Source of the DNA: an uncultured Clostridia bacterium
GTDB lineage: Bacteria; Bacillota; Clostridia; Christensenellales; Borkfalkiaceae
Direction: 5' to 3'
DNA: 64,000 nt
Assembly (NCBI GenBank): GCA_947625025.1
Contig: CANQMQ010000003.1
Span: forward strand, 29,955 to 93,954
The notes under the pieces were generated by a model that was not told the DNA's origin, ran no database searches, and saw only the letters and a program-made list of their open reading frames with translations. Position 1 is the first letter of the stretch. Each line of letters opens with the position of its first letter. A program made the position numbers and the translations under genes. Positions 41,370 through 49,664 of the stretch are shown piece after piece.

Positions 41370-42479
41370 ATGATTTATTTGGACAACGCCGCGACGGGCG
41401 GCTTCAAACCCGCCTCCGTGCAGAGCGCCGTACTCGCCTCCATGAAAAGTTGCGCCAATGCGGGCAGGAGCGGACACCGCCTCTCCCTTGCCTGTGCAGA
41501 GCATGTGCTCGCCTGCCGTAACCTGCTCTCAGAGCTCTTTTCGGGTTACGGGTATGAGCGCGTCGTATTCACCCGAAGCTGTACCGAAGCCCTGAACATC
41601 GCCCTCTGCGGCACCTTGAAGGCGGGAGACCACGCCGTAACCACCTGCCTCGAACACAATTCGGTGCTCCGCCCGCTCGAGGCCCTCAAGGAAAGGGGAG
41701 TGGAATACGACGTCGCCCCCCTCGAAAACGGAAAGTTGGACCCGAAAACCGTTGCAGGGCTCGTGAAAGAGAATACCCGCGTCGTCGCCGTAACTTCCGC
41801 CTCCAATGTGACGGGGGAGATACCGGACCTTGCCGCCATCCGCAAGCTGATCCCCGCGCATGTGCTCCTCGTGGTAGACGGCGCACAGGGGGCGGGGCAT
41901 ATAAAGCTCCGCATGAAGGAGACGGGCATCGACGCCTTGGCGATCGCGGGGCACAAGGGGCTCCACGCACTGCAGGGCGCCGCCGCCCTCCTCTTTTCGG
42001 AGCGCATGGACCCGAGCCCCCTTCTCTTCGGGGGGACGGGGAGCGAGAGTTACTCCCTCGATATGCCCTCCTTCTACCCCGACAGGTTGGAGGCGGGTAC
42101 CCTCTCCTACCCCGCCATCTGTTCCCTCTTCGAGGGGGCGCTCGTGGTGAAGGCACGCATGCGGGAGGGAGCCGAAAATCTTCTGCACCTCACCGCCGCC
42201 GTCCGCTCCGCCCTCTCGGCGATGCCCGATTTCGAGCCCTTCTTCTCCCCCAACCCCTGCGGGATCGCGGTATTCCGCCACAAGAAATACCCCTCCGAAA
42301 CGGTTGCGGGCATGCTTTCGGACCGATTCGACATCGCCGTACGCGGAGGGTTGCACTGCGCCCCGCTCATTCACAGGGCGCTCGGCACTTTCCCCGACGG
42401 CCTCGTGCGGGCGTCCTTCTCCCCCTTCCAATCCATGCGGGAAGTCAACGCCCTCATCGGTGCCCTGCGGAAGCTGTAA
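41370..42479 (+). CDS. Cysteine desulfurase-like PLP enzyme (class V aminotransferase fold)
   Basis: A 369-aa protein with YLDNAATGGFKP, TRSCTEALNIAL, CLEHNSVLRPLEAL and DGAQGAGH. The PLP lysine lies in AIAGHKGLHALQG, and a candidate sulfur-accepting cysteine in RGGLHCAPLIH, placing it with the SufS-like group. A TATAAT at 41335-41340 may be its -10 box. The partner is probably the divergent DUF3343 protein rather than IscU, since no scaffold gene is near. Confidence 0.85.
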   Translation: MIYLDNAATGGFKPASVQSAVLASMKSCANAGRSGHRLSLACAEHVLACRNLLSELFSGYGYERVVFTRSCTEALNIALCGTLKAGDHAVTTCLEHNSVLRPLEALKERGVEYDVAPLENGKLDPKTVAGLVKENTRVVAVTSASNVTGEIPDLAAIRKLIPAHVLLVVDGAQGAGHIKLRMKETGIDALAIAGHKGLHALQGAAALLFSERMDPSPLLFGGTGSESYSLDMPSFYPDRLEAGTLSYPAICSLFEGALVVKARMREGAENLLHLTAAVRSALSAMPDFEPFFSPNPCGIAVFRHKKYPSETVAGMLSDRFDIAVRGGLHCAPLIHRALGTFPDGLVRASFSPFQSMREVNALIGALRKL

Positions 42480-42502
42480 CCCACCCGGAAGCTGTAACCC
42501 CG

Positions 42503-42766
42503 CTACATGCGCTTGAGCTCTTCCACGAGCTTTTGCAGCTTCTTTCTCCGCATGCCGTCGAGCATGGGAGCAAACTGCGCGTAGAAGGCATCGATCTGCG
42601 CATTGGTGAGGGTGCCGTTTTTCTTGCCCTCTGCGGCACGGGCGTAGATCGCCTTCAGCATATCGTTTTCACTCCTGCCGCGGTAGTTCTTTACGGTCTC
42701 CTCCGCCTCACGGATCCAATCTTCCTCCTTCTTGCCCTTCGGGCTGTAACTTGCGAAATCGTCCAT
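42503..42766 (-). CDS. Small conserved-looking helical protein, unknown
   Basis: An 87-aa protein (MDDFASYSPKGKKEEDW...YRGRSENDMLKAIYARAAEG...KKLQKLVEELKRM), helical and charged. The ATG at 42766 is well spaced from a GGGAGG ribosome site; a GTG at 42772 is also in frame. Family not recognised. Confidence 0.6.
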   Translation of the reverse strand: MDDFASYSPKGKKEEDWIREAEETVKNYRGRSENDMLKAIYARAAEGKKNGTLTNAQIDAFYAQFAPMLDGMRRKKLQKLVEELKRM

Positions 42767-42827
42767 AGTCACCTCCCTCTATCCTATGACGGCACGAAGC
42801 ATTGTGTGCCCTGCATAGAATGGGGAC

Positions 42828-43067
42828 ATGGAACCCCTTACATTCTTGTTGCTCCTCTACCTCTTGCAGACCCCCGAAATGCGGGAGAACCTTCGTTCCT
42901 TTCTCGCATTCTACAGGGAGAACCGCGATCTGTTTACGGCTTTCATGCAAAACGGGGCACCCATGCCCGAGAATGCCCCTTCGGAAAACAAAGACCGACC
43001 CCAAAAAGAGGTCGGTTTCAAGTTGGATGAAAAGCTCTTGGAGCGGTATCTCTCCCGCTTCAGCTGA
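42828..43067 (+). CDS. 79-aa protein, unknown
   Basis: Starts MEPLTFLLLLYLLQTPEMRE, a short hydrophobic run followed by charged helix and a Pro/Asn linker, ending KLDEKLLERYLSRFS. A TAGAAT box at 42816-42821 sits six bases before the ATG and no ribosome site is seen, so it may be leaderless, although the -35 is poor. The 3' end overlaps the S41 protease gene tail to tail by 8 bp. Confidence 0.55.
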   Translation: MEPLTFLLLLYLLQTPEMRENLRSFLAFYRENRDLFTAFMQNGAPMPENAPSENKDRPQKEVGFKLDEKLLERYLSRFS

Positions 43068-44409
43068 TGGAGGAAGCCACCTCTTCGAGGAAGGTATCTA
43101 CCTCATCGGGCAGAAGGGGGGCATCGATTAAAACTGCGCCGTCCCCTCCCGTTACCCCCTTCCCGTGGATAGAGGTGCCGTTGGGCCAGAAAATTTCGGC
43201 TACGGTGAGCTTGAGCACTTCTCCCTGCGGGCCCGTAAACGAGCTCTGCATGATGCCCTTGCCATACGTCTTTGCCGTCTCCTTGCGGAGGAAGATGTCT
43301 CCGTACGAGACGGTGCCATAGGAGATGAGGGAGCCCAAGAGGCATTCGGAAGCCGAGGCCGTGTTCTCATCGGCGAGCACCCAAATCTTGGCATCGGGGG
43401 CGAAGTATTCCGAAAAATCGTTGCCGTCTGCCAAATATTGGTGCACGGAGCCATCCCGATAGCGGGCGGTTGCGGCGAGCGGCCGCGCCCCCGTAGCCGT
43501 GCGCATGAGGTGGGAAGAGATGGCCTGAAAGGTGGAGAGATATCCGCCCCCGTTGGAGCGAAGATCCAAGACGAGGTTGCTTCTCCCCCGCTCCTTCATG
43601 TAGGCAAGGCAACGCTCCGCTTCCTCTGCCGCCGTGCCGTAAAATTCGTCGATACGGATGTAGGCGGTATCTTCGGGAAGGGAGACATACGCCCCGATGG
43701 GGGCAGGGGTGGGCGTATTCTGAAGCGCTCCGTTCTCCCCCTTCAGGAAGCGGACCGCGCACCCACTATCCCGATAGAGCACGGAGGAGACGTAGTACTC
43801 CTCCCGCCCCACCGTGTACACATTCCGCGCCTCCCCGAAGCCGCATTCGATGGCAAAACTCGCATGCTCTTTTGCACAGGTGAGCAGTTCGTCACGCGTC
43901 CCCTCCTTGAGGAAAGAAGGGTCTGCGCCGAAGCGGTAGACCGTCATGCCCGCCCGAAGCCCTATGCGCTCTGCGGGAGAATTGCCCTTCACGCGGAAAA
44001 TGCGGGTGACGTTCCCTTCCGTATAGAGGGAGAGCCCCGTATCCGCCCCCTGCCCCCCGTTGGAGGCGAGAACGCGGGCATACTCCTCCCGCGTGTAGTA
44101 CTCCGAATAGGGGTCGAGGGAGAGGGCGGAGAAGAATTCATCGTAGAGGGCATCCTCATCCACGTCCCTGTAATACTCCTTCTCCGCGGTATCGACGGCC
44201 CAGAGAAGGCTCCTCGCCTTGGCCCCGAGGGCGAGGGAGCGGGAAAACCAGCCGAGCAGAAAAATGAGAAGTGCGAGGAGGACGGCGAGCCCCCCGAAGA
44301 GGAGCCGTTTCCCCCGCACTTTGCTTTGCTTTCTTTGGGGATCTTCGGGTACTTCAACCCGCTCGGGCGCTTCTTCCTGCCCGATTTGTTCTCGTTGTTG
44401 CTGTTGCAT
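43060..44409 (-). CDS. S41 family C-terminal processing protease
   Basis: A 449-aa protein with a cytoplasmic start and a transmembrane anchor at residues 34-56. A degenerate PDZ domain follows around 120-180 (FRVKGNSPAERIGLRAGM). The S41 core includes VLDLRSNGGGYLS, the catalytic serine in NTASASECLLGSL and the general-base lysine in TYGKGIMQS. Extracellular protein processing is expected; substrates unknown. It lies 15 bp after the PucR/CdaR gene behind a GGAGG site. Confidence 0.88.
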   Translation of the reverse strand: MQQQQREQIGQEEAPERVEVPEDPQRKQSKVRGKRLLFGGLAVLLALLIFLLGWFSRSLALGAKARSLLWAVDTAEKEYYRDVDEDALYDEFFSALSLDPYSEYYTREEYARVLASNGGQGADTGLSLYTEGNVTRIFRVKGNSPAERIGLRAGMTVYRFGADPSFLKEGTRDELLTCAKEHASFAIECGFGEARNVYTVGREEYYVSSVLYRDSGCAVRFLKGENGALQNTPTPAPIGAYVSLPEDTAYIRIDEFYGTAAEEAERCLAYMKERGRSNLVLDLRSNGGGYLSTFQAISSHLMRTATGARPLAATARYRDGSVHQYLADGNDFSEYFAPDAKIWVLADENTASASECLLGSLISYGTVSYGDIFLRKETAKTYGKGIMQSSFTGPQGEVLKLTVAEIFWPNGTSIHGKGVTGGDGAVLIDAPLLPDEVDTFLEEVASSIS

Positions 44410-44424
44410 ACTGCCTCCGTAAGG

Positions 44425-45372
44425 CTACGAATTGAGAAGTTTATAGAGAATGGTGATGGTGCGGAAGGTGACCGCATCCGAAAATTTTCTGATGTTGAGC
44501 CCCGTGGCCCGCTCGATTTTATCGAGGCGGTAACTCAGCGTGTTGCGGTGCATATAGAGGTTACGGCTCGTCTCGGAGATGTTGAGGCTGCTCTCGAGGA
44601 AGGCCTCTGCCGTAGCCGTCATTTCCTCATCGCCGAAGATCTCCTCGGCACCTCCGATCCTAAACTGCTCCACGTAATCCTGAAGGCGGGAACGCGGGAG
44701 ATCCTCGAGCATGCGGACAAGCAGGTATTCCCTGTAAGAATGCACCTCTCCCTCATTGTGGAAGATGCCGCTCATGCGGAGCGCCGTTGCCGCCTGTGCA
44801 AAGGAAGTTGCCACTTCCGAGAAGGAGCGCACTTCGCACCCCACCCCCACGCTCGCCTTGATGCCGAGCTCTTCATAGAGGGATTGGGAGAGGAATTGCC
44901 CGAATTCGTATGGAGTTTGCTCATCATCCACAAACTGAATGACGGCGATATGCCGTTCGTCCGTTGCAAGCACAAAGGAGCGTTCGTCGATACAGCGCTC
45001 GATCTGGGAGAGGGCCTCCTCCGCATGCTTATCGGCTACGAGGTCGATGCAGTACACGGCTCCGTCCTCCACCGAATACTTGGTCATGAAGCGGTGCACC
45101 CGCCAGCTCCCCCCCTCACCGAGCAGGATGGCGCGCAGCTCTTCCCTCCGATCGGCAAAGGGTTCGGGGTCTATGGAGGAGACGAGGTAGCTCACGAGCC
45201 TTGCAAGCCGCTCTCCCTCTTCGCCCGTGCCCTCTACGGCGGCCTCTACTTTGATGCCCCCGCATTCGAACAGGGCGGGCGTCTCTCCCTCTTTCGCAGG
45301 GCGGAGATACACCTTCACTCCCGATTTCTCGTAAACATCGGCAAGGATGGCCTTCAAGTATGTGCTTTCCAT
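44425..45372 (-). CDS. CdaR/PucR-type transcriptional regulator
   Basis: A 315-aa protein. The N-terminal half lacks a recognisable sensor; a GGDEF-like middle part follows (ASVGVGCEVRSFSEVATSFAQA). The C-terminal PucR HTH_30 reads FLESSLNISETSRNLYMHRN, then TLSYRLDKIERATGLNIR. Such regulators respond to small metabolites such as sugar acids or purine derivatives. The ATG at 45372 is best spaced after AAAGGGG; two in-frame ATGs precede it. Confidence 0.85.
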   Translation of the reverse strand: MESTYLKAILADVYEKSGVKVYLRPAKEGETPALFECGGIKVEAAVEGTGEEGERLARLVSYLVSSIDPEPFADRREELRAILLGEGGSWRVHRFMTKYSVEDGAVYCIDLVADKHAEEALSQIERCIDERSFVLATDERHIAVIQFVDDEQTPYEFGQFLSQSLYEELGIKASVGVGCEVRSFSEVATSFAQAATALRMSGIFHNEGEVHSYREYLLVRMLEDLPRSRLQDYVEQFRIGGAEEIFGDEEMTATAEAFLESSLNISETSRNLYMHRNTLSYRLDKIERATGLNIRKFSDAVTFRTITILYKLLNS

Positions 45373-45418
45373 CATCATTCCCCTTTTGCGGCATTGCCAT
45401 ACGGGAGCCGCCCTTTGG

Positions 45419-45447
45419 ATTATAGCACGGGGAGCTTTGAAAATCAA
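45419..45447 (-). promoter_or_regulatory. Promoter of the PucR/CdaR-S41 operon
   Basis: TTGATT (45447-45442), 17 bp, TATAAT (45424-45419). Confidence 0.65.
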
Positions 45448-45509
45448 GGGGCAGACGAGATTTTTTACGGTTTTCACGGTTCAAAGCCGAGGGCATGGGA
45501 ATGGGGAAA

Positions 45510-45585
45510 CCCCACCCCCTCATCCCGAAGCTCTGAAGGAGCTGAGGGGAAGGAGTTGAGGGGAAGGAGTTGAGAAATCTCCGTC
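45510..45585. repeat. Third copy of the dispersed intergenic repeat, with tandem duplication
   Basis: CTCATCCCGAAGCTCTGAAG and the following GAGCTGAGG match the segment at 19489-19518. GAGGGGAAGGAGTT is then repeated exactly at 45544-45557 and 45558-45571. Apart from this and two promoters, the 380-bp gap holds no gene. Confidence 0.6.
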
Positions 45586-45686
45586 TTTCTCACCCCACGC
45601 GCGGGGGCGCGTATGCGCATGCGGGGACATACAAAAGAAATTCAAAAATAAATTACTTTTTTCGGTTATTTTTTTGAAATGGGATA

Positions 45687-45715
45687 TTGACATGCAAGGC
45701 GAAGCATGATATAAT
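45687..45715 (+). promoter_or_regulatory. Promoter of the Ala-Pro membrane protein gene
   Basis: Consensus TTGACA (45687-45692), 17 bp, TATAAT (45710-45715). Confidence 0.8.
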
Positions 45716-45752
45716 GTTACTTGTATAACGGCTTCTTGAAACGGAGGTAAGT

Positions 45753-47780
45753 ATGTCTGCAACAAACTCGGTTCCCGCGGGAACAGCCACAGTTGAAACG
45801 AAGGAACGCTACGCAGGGCCTGTCGTCAGGTACCGCGTACTCGCCGCCATCTTCTTTATCTTAGCGGCGGGCGGCCTCTTCCTCGGCTATCTCGGCACCA
45901 AATTCACCGGTGTCCCCGTCATCAAATGGTTCCATCACAGAGATGTCATCCCGTACACCCTCGGCGAAATCAGCCTCACCGGAGGCGAATTTGTAAAGAA
46001 CGGCTGGTTGCAGGGTTCGCTCCTTGCGTACATCTACTCGATGTTCAAGGCGTTCTTCACCTCGGGCGGACTCGTATTCAAAGGCACCTTCGGCTATCTG
46101 ATTGAGTTCTTAGGCGTCGCACAAGTCGCGCTCGTGGCGCTCTCCGTCGTGCTCTCCCTCGCTTTCATGATCGCTTCCTTCTGCACGAGAAAGGCAGCGC
46201 GCGGCCTCTCCATTGCGAGCGGGGTATTCGTATCCCTCGCCTACCTCTGGCTTGCGGCGACCGTGTTCTTCGTTCAGGTGAAAAGCGGCGCGGGCATCAA
46301 GGCTTCCATCGATGTTCCCCTCGCGGCGATCGCAGGCCTCTCCATCCTGCTCCTTGCGATCACGGCTATCGCAAGCAGAAAGCTCCGCGGCTTCCTCAAC
46401 GTGCTCCTTCTCGCCCTCGTCGGCGCCGCAATGATCGGGCTCATCTATCCCGGTTCGGATGCCCTCGGCCGCGTCACCGGCGTGTTTGACGGCAGCGTTT
46501 CTTACAAACATGAGCAGCTTCTTGCTTTCACGGGCGTCATGGTGCTCGAAGTGCTCCTCGCCATCAACGCGGTCTTTGCCCTCATCCGCATGAACAGCAA
46601 TAAGGGTTACGGGTTTGACGTATTCCGCTACACCCTCCTCCTTGCGGCAGCCATTTGGTTCTTCGTTCAGCCCATGCTCGTGAACAAGGGCGGCCTCGGC
46701 GCCTTCACCGCACTCTTCAAGGGGAAGGCCAACCTCATTTCGAGCATCCTCATCCTTGCGGGCGTCGTCATTGCCTTCATCCTCAGCATCGGCAATGCCG
46801 TTGCAACCAAGCACATTCGGGAGGAAGAGGAGTTCGGCGAACTCTCCAACCAATACGATCCCAACAACCCCGTGCCCGTCGTGGTCGTGGGCGGCAACCT
46901 TTCTACCCCCGCTCCCGCACCTGCACCCGCTCCTGCTCCCGTAACCAAATCCGATGAAGCTACCCCTCTCCGCTATACGCCCGTTGTGTATGGCGAGATG
47001 GAGAACGTAGAAGATACGCCTAAGAAGAAGAAACAGGTCGTGGTGGACGATGACGACGATGAGGACGATGTTCCCGTACGTCCCGCGCCCGCTCCCGCCC
47101 CCGCCCCTGTCTATCCTCAATATCAGCAGTACCCTCCGTACCCGCAATATCCTCAAATGCCGCCTTATCCCTACTACGGAATGCCCTACATGCCGCCTCA
47201 GCAACCTTCCTTCATGGTGCTGCAGGTGCCGGGTGCGCAGGCTCCCGCGGCTCCCGCTCAGCCTCAACAGGGCGGTGCTCAGCCTCAGCGCATCGTGCGC
47301 CGTTCCCCTGCCATGGCGGCAACCACCGCTCCCCTTTCAGATTTTGAGCGCAGAATGCAGTCCTTCGTCAACGAAGCCAAGCAGGAAGAAGCCGTGAACG
47401 CAGCCAATGCCGCGCCCGCACTCGCTTCCTCCCCCGCACCTGCACCTGCACCCGCACCCGCACCCGCGCCTGCTCCCGCTCCCGCACCGGCACCCAAGCC
47501 CGTGAGCTATCCCGCATGGCAGCCCACCGCAACAACCACGCCCGAGCGCGGCTATCCGTATGATGTATTCATGAACACCCTCAGCGGAGAGGAGAAGGAA
47601 CAGTTCTGTGCCCTCTTCATCGACTGCACCTACGGCAACATGGGCGTTCCCGTCTATGTACCCGGAGAACCCAACAAGGAATTCTTCAAGAAGGTATTCG
47701 TCAATCTCGGCAAGTTCCGCGATCACGCCTCCATCGGGCTCCTTACCAAGCTCTCCAACTACATCAGAATGAACGGCTAA
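45753..47780 (+). CDS. Large membrane protein with Ala-Pro linkers and conserved C-terminal domain
   Basis: A 675-aa protein. About nine transmembrane helices fill residues 25-355. Then come a charged linker with runs of alternating Ala-Pro, an acidic patch (VVDDDDDEDDV), a Pro/Tyr/Gln-rich stretch and a second Ala-Pro run. An 85-residue folded C-terminus follows (YPYDVFMNTLSGEEKEQF...VFVNLGKFRDHASIGLL). The C-terminal domain looks cytoplasmic and I cannot name it. It has a consensus promoter and a GGAGG site, so it is probably well expressed. Function unknown; tethering is inference. Confidence 0.7.
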   Translation: MSATNSVPAGTATVETKERYAGPVVRYRVLAAIFFILAAGGLFLGYLGTKFTGVPVIKWFHHRDVIPYTLGEISLTGGEFVKNGWLQGSLLAYIYSMFKAFFTSGGLVFKGTFGYLIEFLGVAQVALVALSVVLSLAFMIASFCTRKAARGLSIASGVFVSLAYLWLAATVFFVQVKSGAGIKASIDVPLAAIAGLSILLLAITAIASRKLRGFLNVLLLALVGAAMIGLIYPGSDALGRVTGVFDGSVSYKHEQLLAFTGVMVLEVLLAINAVFALIRMNSNKGYGFDVFRYTLLLAAAIWFFVQPMLVNKGGLGAFTALFKGKANLISSILILAGVVIAFILSIGNAVATKHIREEEEFGELSNQYDPNNPVPVVVVGGNLSTPAPAPAPAPAPVTKSDEATPLRYTPVVYGEMENVEDTPKKKKQVVVDDDDDEDDVPVRPAPAPAPAPVYPQYQQYPPYPQYPQMPPYPYYGMPYMPPQQPSFMVLQVPGAQAPAAPAQPQQGGAQPQRIVRRSPAMAATTAPLSDFERRMQSFVNEAKQEEAVNAANAAPALASSPAPAPAPAPAPAPAPAPAPAPKPVSYPAWQPTATTTPERGYPYDVFMNTLSGEEKEQFCALFIDCTYGNMGVPVYVPGEPNKEFFKKVFVNLGKFRDHASIGLLTKLSNYIRMNG

Positions 47781-47793
47781 AAGAACAATCGAG

Positions 47794-47824
47794 AGCTCCC
47801 GCCTTTTCGGGCGGGAGCTTTTTT
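47794..47824 (+). terminator. Terminator of the Ala-Pro membrane protein gene
   Basis: AGCTCCCGCC pairs with GGCGGGAGCT, followed by T6. Confidence 0.85.
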
Positions 47825-47873
47825 GTTGGAATGAGTACGAAAGAGGGGCGTCGTTTCGGATACGAAGCCCCTC

Positions 47874-48233
47874 TTATTCTTTGATACGTAGGACGACGCG
47901 GATGCCGCACTCCTCCGTGTAATCCCTCTTTTCGGAGAGAGCGTCCACCAAGAAGAGCCCCCTTCCGCTCTCCGCCGTCACCGTGGCGGGTTCGCTCGTT
48001 TCGGGCGGGCGGAATTTATTTTCATCGCGCACGGTGATGCGTACCTCTCCCCCCTCGCAGGCAAAGGCAAACAGCGCCCTGCCGCCGCCATGGCGGAGGA
48101 CATTGGAGAGCAGTTCGGTGGCGATGAGGCGGCTATCGAAGAGGGCGGTCTCCGTCATGCCGGGAACTGTTCGGAGGGTGCGGCACATCTCTTCGAGCGC
48201 ACCCCGCATGGACTTGTAATCCTCGATGATCAC
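47874..48233 (-). CDS. RsbW/SpoIIAB-like ATP-binding protein
   Basis: A 119-aa HATPase_c_2 protein with an intact N box (ATELLSNVLRHGGG, Asn present), a DENKF G1-like box and GRGLFLVDAL as G2. It is probably an anti-sigma kinase for the sigma factor encoded just upstream, which it overlaps by 4 bp. Position after, rather than before, the sigma gene is unlike sigB or spoIIA operons. Confidence 0.75.
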   Translation of the reverse strand: MIIEDYKSMRGALEEMCRTLRTVPGMTETALFDSRLIATELLSNVLRHGGGRALFAFACEGGEVRITVRDENKFRPPETSEPATVTAESGRGLFLVDALSEKRDYTEECGIRVVLRIKE

Positions 48234-48946
48234 GCCGTTCCCTTCCCGAAATAATCTTTGAGCTTTTCAAGCACCTTCCGCTCGAGGCGGGAGACATACA
48301 TTTGGGAGACGTTCATGCGCTTCGCCGTCTCCGTTTGGGAGAGTTCCTGCCCGAAGCGGTACCGTACGAGGGCGCGCTCGCTCTCGGAGAGCGTCTTTAA
48401 GGCGGCCTCTACGGCATCGCGGTTTTCAAACCGTTCGAAATCCTCCCCACCCGATGGAATGAGGTCGTAAAAACTGCCGTCCTCGCCCGCGGGGCTATCG
48501 AGGGAGACGACGCCGCCCGCCTCATACGCGGAGAGCACCTCTTCTTCGGTGACGCCGAGGCGGCTTGCGATCTCCCGCGCGGAGGGCTTCTGCCCGTTCT
48601 CCGCGGTGAGCTCCTTCTCGGCATCCTTCACGCGCACCTTGAGCTCGGCAACCTTCCTCGGAAGGTGTACGAGGCGGGAGCGGTCCCGAAAGTAATTCTT
48701 GATCTCCCCCGTCACCGTAGGCGTAATGAACGTGGAAAACTTGACCCCCTTCGTCTCATCGAAGCGGTCTACCCCCTTGATGAGTGCAAGGGTGGCAACC
48801 TGAAAGAGGTCGTCGTATTCCACGCCCCGCCCCGTAAACTTCTTCGCAAGGACGGAGGCAATATAGAGGTACTTCTCGACGATTTGGTTGCGTACGGCAA
48901 CATCGCCCGTTTCCCTGTATTTGGCAAAGAGAAGCTCGTCGTCCAT
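48230..48946 (-). CDS. Sigma factor of the SigB/SigF/SigG group
   Basis: A 238-aa protein. Region 2 reads GRGVEYDDLFQVATLALIKG, then FSTFITPTVTGEIKNYFRD, typical of the group. Region 3 is around 95-145, and region 4 reads LSQTETAKRMNVSQMYVSRL. It directs RNA polymerase to stress or sporulation promoters. A SigB-like promoter before the operon favours a general stress role over SigF, but sporulation cannot be excluded. It shares one base with the upstream gene. Confidence 0.9.
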   Translation of the reverse strand: MDDELLFAKYRETGDVAVRNQIVEKYLYIASVLAKKFTGRGVEYDDLFQVATLALIKGVDRFDETKGVKFSTFITPTVTGEIKNYFRDRSRLVHLPRKVAELKVRVKDAEKELTAENGQKPSAREIASRLGVTEEEVLSAYEAGGVVSLDSPAGEDGSFYDLIPSGGEDFERFENRDAVEAALKTLSESERALVRYRFGQELSQTETAKRMNVSQMYVSRLERKVLEKLKDYFGKGTA

Positions 48947-49305
48947 TATGCGTGAAAGCGGAAGGAGACTTCGTACCCCTCCTCCCTTTTCTCCATCGTG
49001 GCATCCTCCGCAAGGGCGGAGATGAGCGCAACGGAAATTTCATCCTCCGAAGCAGTGCTTACGGGTTTGGGCTTCCCGCACCCCGTAACCCGCACGAAGA
49101 TGCCGTTTTCGGCACCGAAATAGAGCGCGGCATGCGTGTAGCCCGCATGGCTCAGAAGGAGCAGGCTTTCGGTGACGCATACCTTGCAATCCTCACTGTC
49201 GTCGAGGTTGAGCCCCGCCGCAGAGCACAGCCCGCCCGTGGTGAGCCGCACCGTCGTCATGAGGTCGCTATCGATCGCGAGTGTGAGCCGCATCAAATCT
49301 TTCAT
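48946..49305 (-). CDS. Degenerate RsbW-like anti-sigma protein
   Basis: A 119-aa protein in the rsbW position. The overall fold pattern (AIDSDLMTTVRLTTGGLCSA...FVRVTGCG...ISALAEDATMEKREEGYEV) fits the family. However, the N box reads CVTESLLLLSHAG with Leu where the Mg-binding Asn should be, and no clear GxGL G2 box is seen. ATP binding is therefore doubtful. It overlaps the STAS gene by 4 bp. Confidence 0.65.
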   Translation of the reverse strand: MKDLMRLTLAIDSDLMTTVRLTTGGLCSAAGLNLDDSEDCKVCVTESLLLLSHAGYTHAALYFGAENGIFVRVTGCGKPKPVSTASEDEISVALISALAEDATMEKREEGYEVSFRFHA

Positions 49306-49607
49306 TCCTCTATCTCCATCACCGTATCGAGGGCGCAAATGACGAAGAGCTTTCTCAGCCGCGGCCGAAGCCCCCGCAGCACCATCCTGTGCCCATCCGC
49401 CTCAGCCTGTTTCCAAAGTTTGACGAAAGTGCCGAGCGTCGTCGAATCGATGAATTCAAGCTTATTGCACTCAAATGTGAGGTCGGAGGGCGCCTTGCGG
49501 TATTCCTCCTCCACTTCCGAATAGAATTCATCGGCGTTGCGGGAATCGATTTCCCCCGAGAGCCCGAAATTTAAGGGGTTACGGGATAGAATGGTCAGCT
49601 CTTGCAT
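49302..49607 (-). CDS. STAS-domain anti-sigma factor antagonist (RsbV/SpoIIAA-like)
   Basis: A 101-aa STAS domain. LEFIDSTTLGTFVKLW contains the conserved Ser at the phosphorylation position of RsbV/SpoIIAA (DS-S/T). When unphosphorylated it should bind the anti-sigma partner and free the sigma factor. GAGGAG ribosome site; first gene of the operon. Confidence 0.85.
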   Translation of the reverse strand: MQELTILSRNPLNFGLSGEIDSRNADEFYSEVEEEYRKAPSDLTFECNKLEFIDSTTLGTFVKLWKQAEADGHRMVLRGLRPRLRKLFVICALDTVMEIEE

Positions 49608-49637
49608 GGTTTTCTCCTCTCAATCTACGCTATATTC

Positions 49638-49664
49638 ATACCCCGCAAGGGGGAAGTTTCAAAC
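49638..49664 (-). promoter_or_regulatory. SigB-like promoter of the sigma operon
   Basis: GTTTGA (49664-49659), 15 bp, GGGTAT (49643-49638), close to the SigB consensus of B. subtilis (GTTTAA, 12-15 bp, GGGTAT). It lies about 25 nt before the STAS start, suggesting autoregulation. Confidence 0.5.

Noticed and set aside
43165..45573. Plus-strand open frame of about 800 codons opposite the S41 protease and PucR/CdaR genes
   Set aside because: Both minus-strand genes have complete domains, catalytic residues and ribosome sites; the plus frame has none.
47874..49607. Reading the sigma operon as spoIIA (spoIIAA-spoIIAB-sigF)
   Set aside because: The SpoIIAB position holds a degenerate protein, an extra RsbW-like gene follows the sigma gene, and the promoter looks SigB-like. 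SigF is not fully excluded.
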